From assembly GCA_031288055.1 (NCBI GenBank), contig JAITSD010000065.1, positions 1 to 8,222 on the forward strand: a DNA stretch of 8,222 nt. Direction: 5' to 3'. The DNA comes from Candidatus Opitulatrix roisinitermitis (GTDB lineage: Bacteria; Actinomycetota; Actinomycetes; Actinomycetales; Bifidobacteriaceae). The notes under the pieces were generated by a model. That model had not been told where the DNA came from. It ran no database searches and saw only the letters and a list, made by a program, of their open reading frames with translations. Position 1 is the stretch's first letter. Every line of letters starts with the position of its first letter. Below, one piece after another: positions 7,245 to 8,222 of the stretch. The translations under genes were made by a program, and so were the position numbers.

Positions 7245-8222
7245 TCAATATTTGTCATCAGCTTTTATAACAAATATTGCCATCTGAGCTCGAGTGCAAT
7301 ATTTAGCATGTTTAAAAGATCCGTCATTGTATCCGGCAGTAATTCCATTGGCAACTGCCCATAAAACGGGTTCATAAAAAGCGTCAGTTGATTTAACATC
7401 AGTAAACGGACTGACTAAAGGAAAATTAGGTTTAGGTGAACCATAAAAACGCCATAAAGTTGTCACAAATTGACTTCTGGTTATTTGCTTACCTGGCAAA
7501 AAATTACCACTAGGATAACCTGACCAAATGCCATTATCAACGCCCCACATAATTTGTTTATAAAAAATATTGCTAGCGTCCAGATCTAAAAAGGGCGAGT
7601 TTTTAGGTGGTGTATAAGCAGGAGCACCAGCTAAAGCATATAAAAAAGCTGCCATCTGTTCTCTTTTTACAGGGTTATTAGGACAATATTTAGTAAAGAC
7701 CTCATTAGCAAAAGTTTCATATTTACAACCTGTAGAATAACCCCTTTGATACATTTCCCAAACTTCAGCTTCAGCAAAATCCCCCTGATTAACATCTTCA
7801 ATATTTAAATAAACTGATGAATCAACAACCTTGACTAACTTAGTTTCGTAAATATCAGAACCATCTTTAGCAGAAACCATAATAGTAGTGGCTCCCGGCA
7901 TTAAGGCATTAAACACTCCATTTTGCGTAATAGTACCCACAGCTGAGTTTGATGAATACCAGGAAATTGCTTTATTCGTAGCATTATTTGGCGAAACCAA
8001 AGCAGTAAACTTTTGAGACTCACCTAAATCTATAGTCTCAACCTCTGGAGAAATAATAATTTCATTCACAAAAACAAAAGAATCTGTCACAAATATTTCA
8101 GCTGTAGCTTTAAAACTGCCGTCATTAGTTGTAGCTGATATAGTAGCTTGTCCTGGACTTATACCTGTGACTAAGCCTGCGGAATTAACTGTGGCTATAG
8201 AAGGATTAGAACTGCTCCAAGA
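7245..8222 (-). CDS. C-terminal part of a third Big2/SLH surface protein, probably another S8 protease (5' end outside window)
   Basis: The frame is open from base 8222 to TGA at 7245, giving 325 visible residues. GTG 8090 is not the start: the 44 codons upstream are in frame and encode the second half of a Big2 domain (SWSSSNPSIATV, then GLVTGISPG). Next come a complete Big2 domain (about visible residues 45-135, with FTALVSPNNATNK and ALMPGATTI) and three SLH repeats (from about 149 to the end) containing the Arg motifs VKREQ, ITRSQ and CTRAQ. The SLH block and last Big2 align with the complete neighbour without net indel. The penultimate Big2 instead resembles the second Big2 of the left-hand gene. 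The catalytic part is not visible, so calling it a protease is inference from the tandem paralogues; it could be a stalk-anchor protein with another N-terminal domain. It ends in DDKY, followed by a candidate terminator. Confidence 0.9.
   Translation of the reverse strand, partial: SWSSSNPSIATVNSAGLVTGISPGQATISATTNDGSFKATAEIFVTDSFVFVNEIIISPEVETIDLGESQKFTALVSPNNATNKAISWYSSNSAVGTITQNGVFNALMPGATTIMVSAKDGSDIYETKLVKVVDSSVYLNIEDVNQGDFAEAEVWEMYQRGYSTGCKYETFANEVFTKYCPNNPVKREQMAAFLYALAGAPAYTPPKNSPFLDLDASNIFYKQIMWGVDNGIWSGYPSGNFLPGKQITRSQFVTTLWRFYGSPKPNFPLVSPFTDVKSTDAFYEPVLWAVANGITAGYNDGSFKHAKYCTRAQMAIFVIKADDKY
7248..7778 (-). repeat. Three SLH repeats, C-terminal anchor of the right gene
   Basis: Visible residues 149-325 hold the same three-repeat anchor as the middle gene, with equivalent Cys at 166 and 180 and Arg motifs VKREQ, ITRSQ and CTRAQ. 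The third repeat is closer to consensus here (GITAGYNDGSF, TRAQMAIF) than in the middle gene (GYSGLYF, NRAQVAVF). The block aligns with the neighbour's without net insertion or deletion. Confidence 0.88.

Larger units (their letters stand above)
1..8222 (-). repeat. Tandem array of three paralogous protease genes
   Basis: The left and middle genes are collinear from their starts to about residue 695. Start, Asp242, His304 and Asn447 codons are all exactly 3250 bp apart, and the Ser codon and first Big2 are 3247 bp apart, so one net codon differs. The middle and right genes are collinear from the last Big2 to the DDKY codons at a constant 3290-bp offset. DNA identity is obvious by eye in long stretches, for example around 2040-2070 and 5285-5315. 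This is a local gene amplification that may continue on both sides of the window. Confidence 0.9.

Noticed and set aside
7224..7247. TGA read as a sense codon, as in some Candidate Phyla Radiation lineages
   Set aside because: Read-through of the TGA at 7245 would add a few codons up to a TAA, but the other two genes contain no in-frame TGA in more than 2300 codons, so TGA is a stop here.
7245..8090. Right gene as a complete 281-codon gene starting at GTG 8090
   Set aside because: The frame stays open to 8222 and the upstream codons encode the rest of a Big2 domain, so the GTG is an internal valine codon.
1..8222. Duplication as an assembly artefact
   Set aside because: The copies differ by many substitutions spread along their length and by stalk content, so they are genuine paralogues, although collapsed or chimeric joins in conserved blocks cannot be fully excluded without reads.

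Overview
The window is AT-rich and almost entirely coding. All genes lie on the minus strand and belong to one family: large secreted, cell-surface subtilisin-like (S8) serine proteases carrying bacterial Ig-like (Big2) stalk domains and, where the C-terminus is visible, three S-layer-homology (SLH) repeats. There are three paralogues in tandem, head to tail. In transcription order they are a 3'-terminal fragment (7245-8222, its start beyond the right edge), one complete gene (3946-7128, 1060 residues), and a large gene that starts at 3878 and runs off the left edge after 1292 codons. The intergenic gaps are only 116 bp and 67 bp. I see no RNA genes, insertion sequences or CRISPR arrays.

The complete gene gives the family plan: N-terminal membrane/signal segment, I9-like propeptide, catalytic domain with Asp242, His304, Asn447 and Ser547, a small Cys-containing beta domain, two Big2 domains, and three SLH repeats to the end. 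The left gene is collinear with it over the first ~695 residues, with one net codon of difference, but then carries at least seven Big2 domains of about 80-90 residues and is still open at the window edge. The right fragment shows part of one Big2, a complete Big2 and the SLH block. Its last ~780 bp is collinear with the end of the complete gene with no net indel. Enzyme and anchor are therefore conserved, while the Ig-like stalk varies in length and in module order.

The 116-bp gap holds a candidate intrinsic terminator for the right gene, a tandem decamer, and a TTGACA-type promoter for the complete gene. The 67-bp gap shows no convincing promoter, so the left gene may be co-transcribed. Neither visible start has a Shine-Dalgarno sequence. 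TGA is not used as a sense codon.

Taxonomy is inference. The low GC, the SD-less starts, and the S8 + Big2 + SLH architecture with Cys-containing SLH repeats would fit a Candidate Phyla Radiation (Patescibacteria) type genome, but a low-GC Gram-positive or related bacterium cannot be excluded. The likely role is an array of surface-tethered proteases displayed at different distances from the envelope, with diversified loops around a constant active site. That would suit interaction with a host cell, prey or extracellular protein, but no substrate can be read from the sequence.
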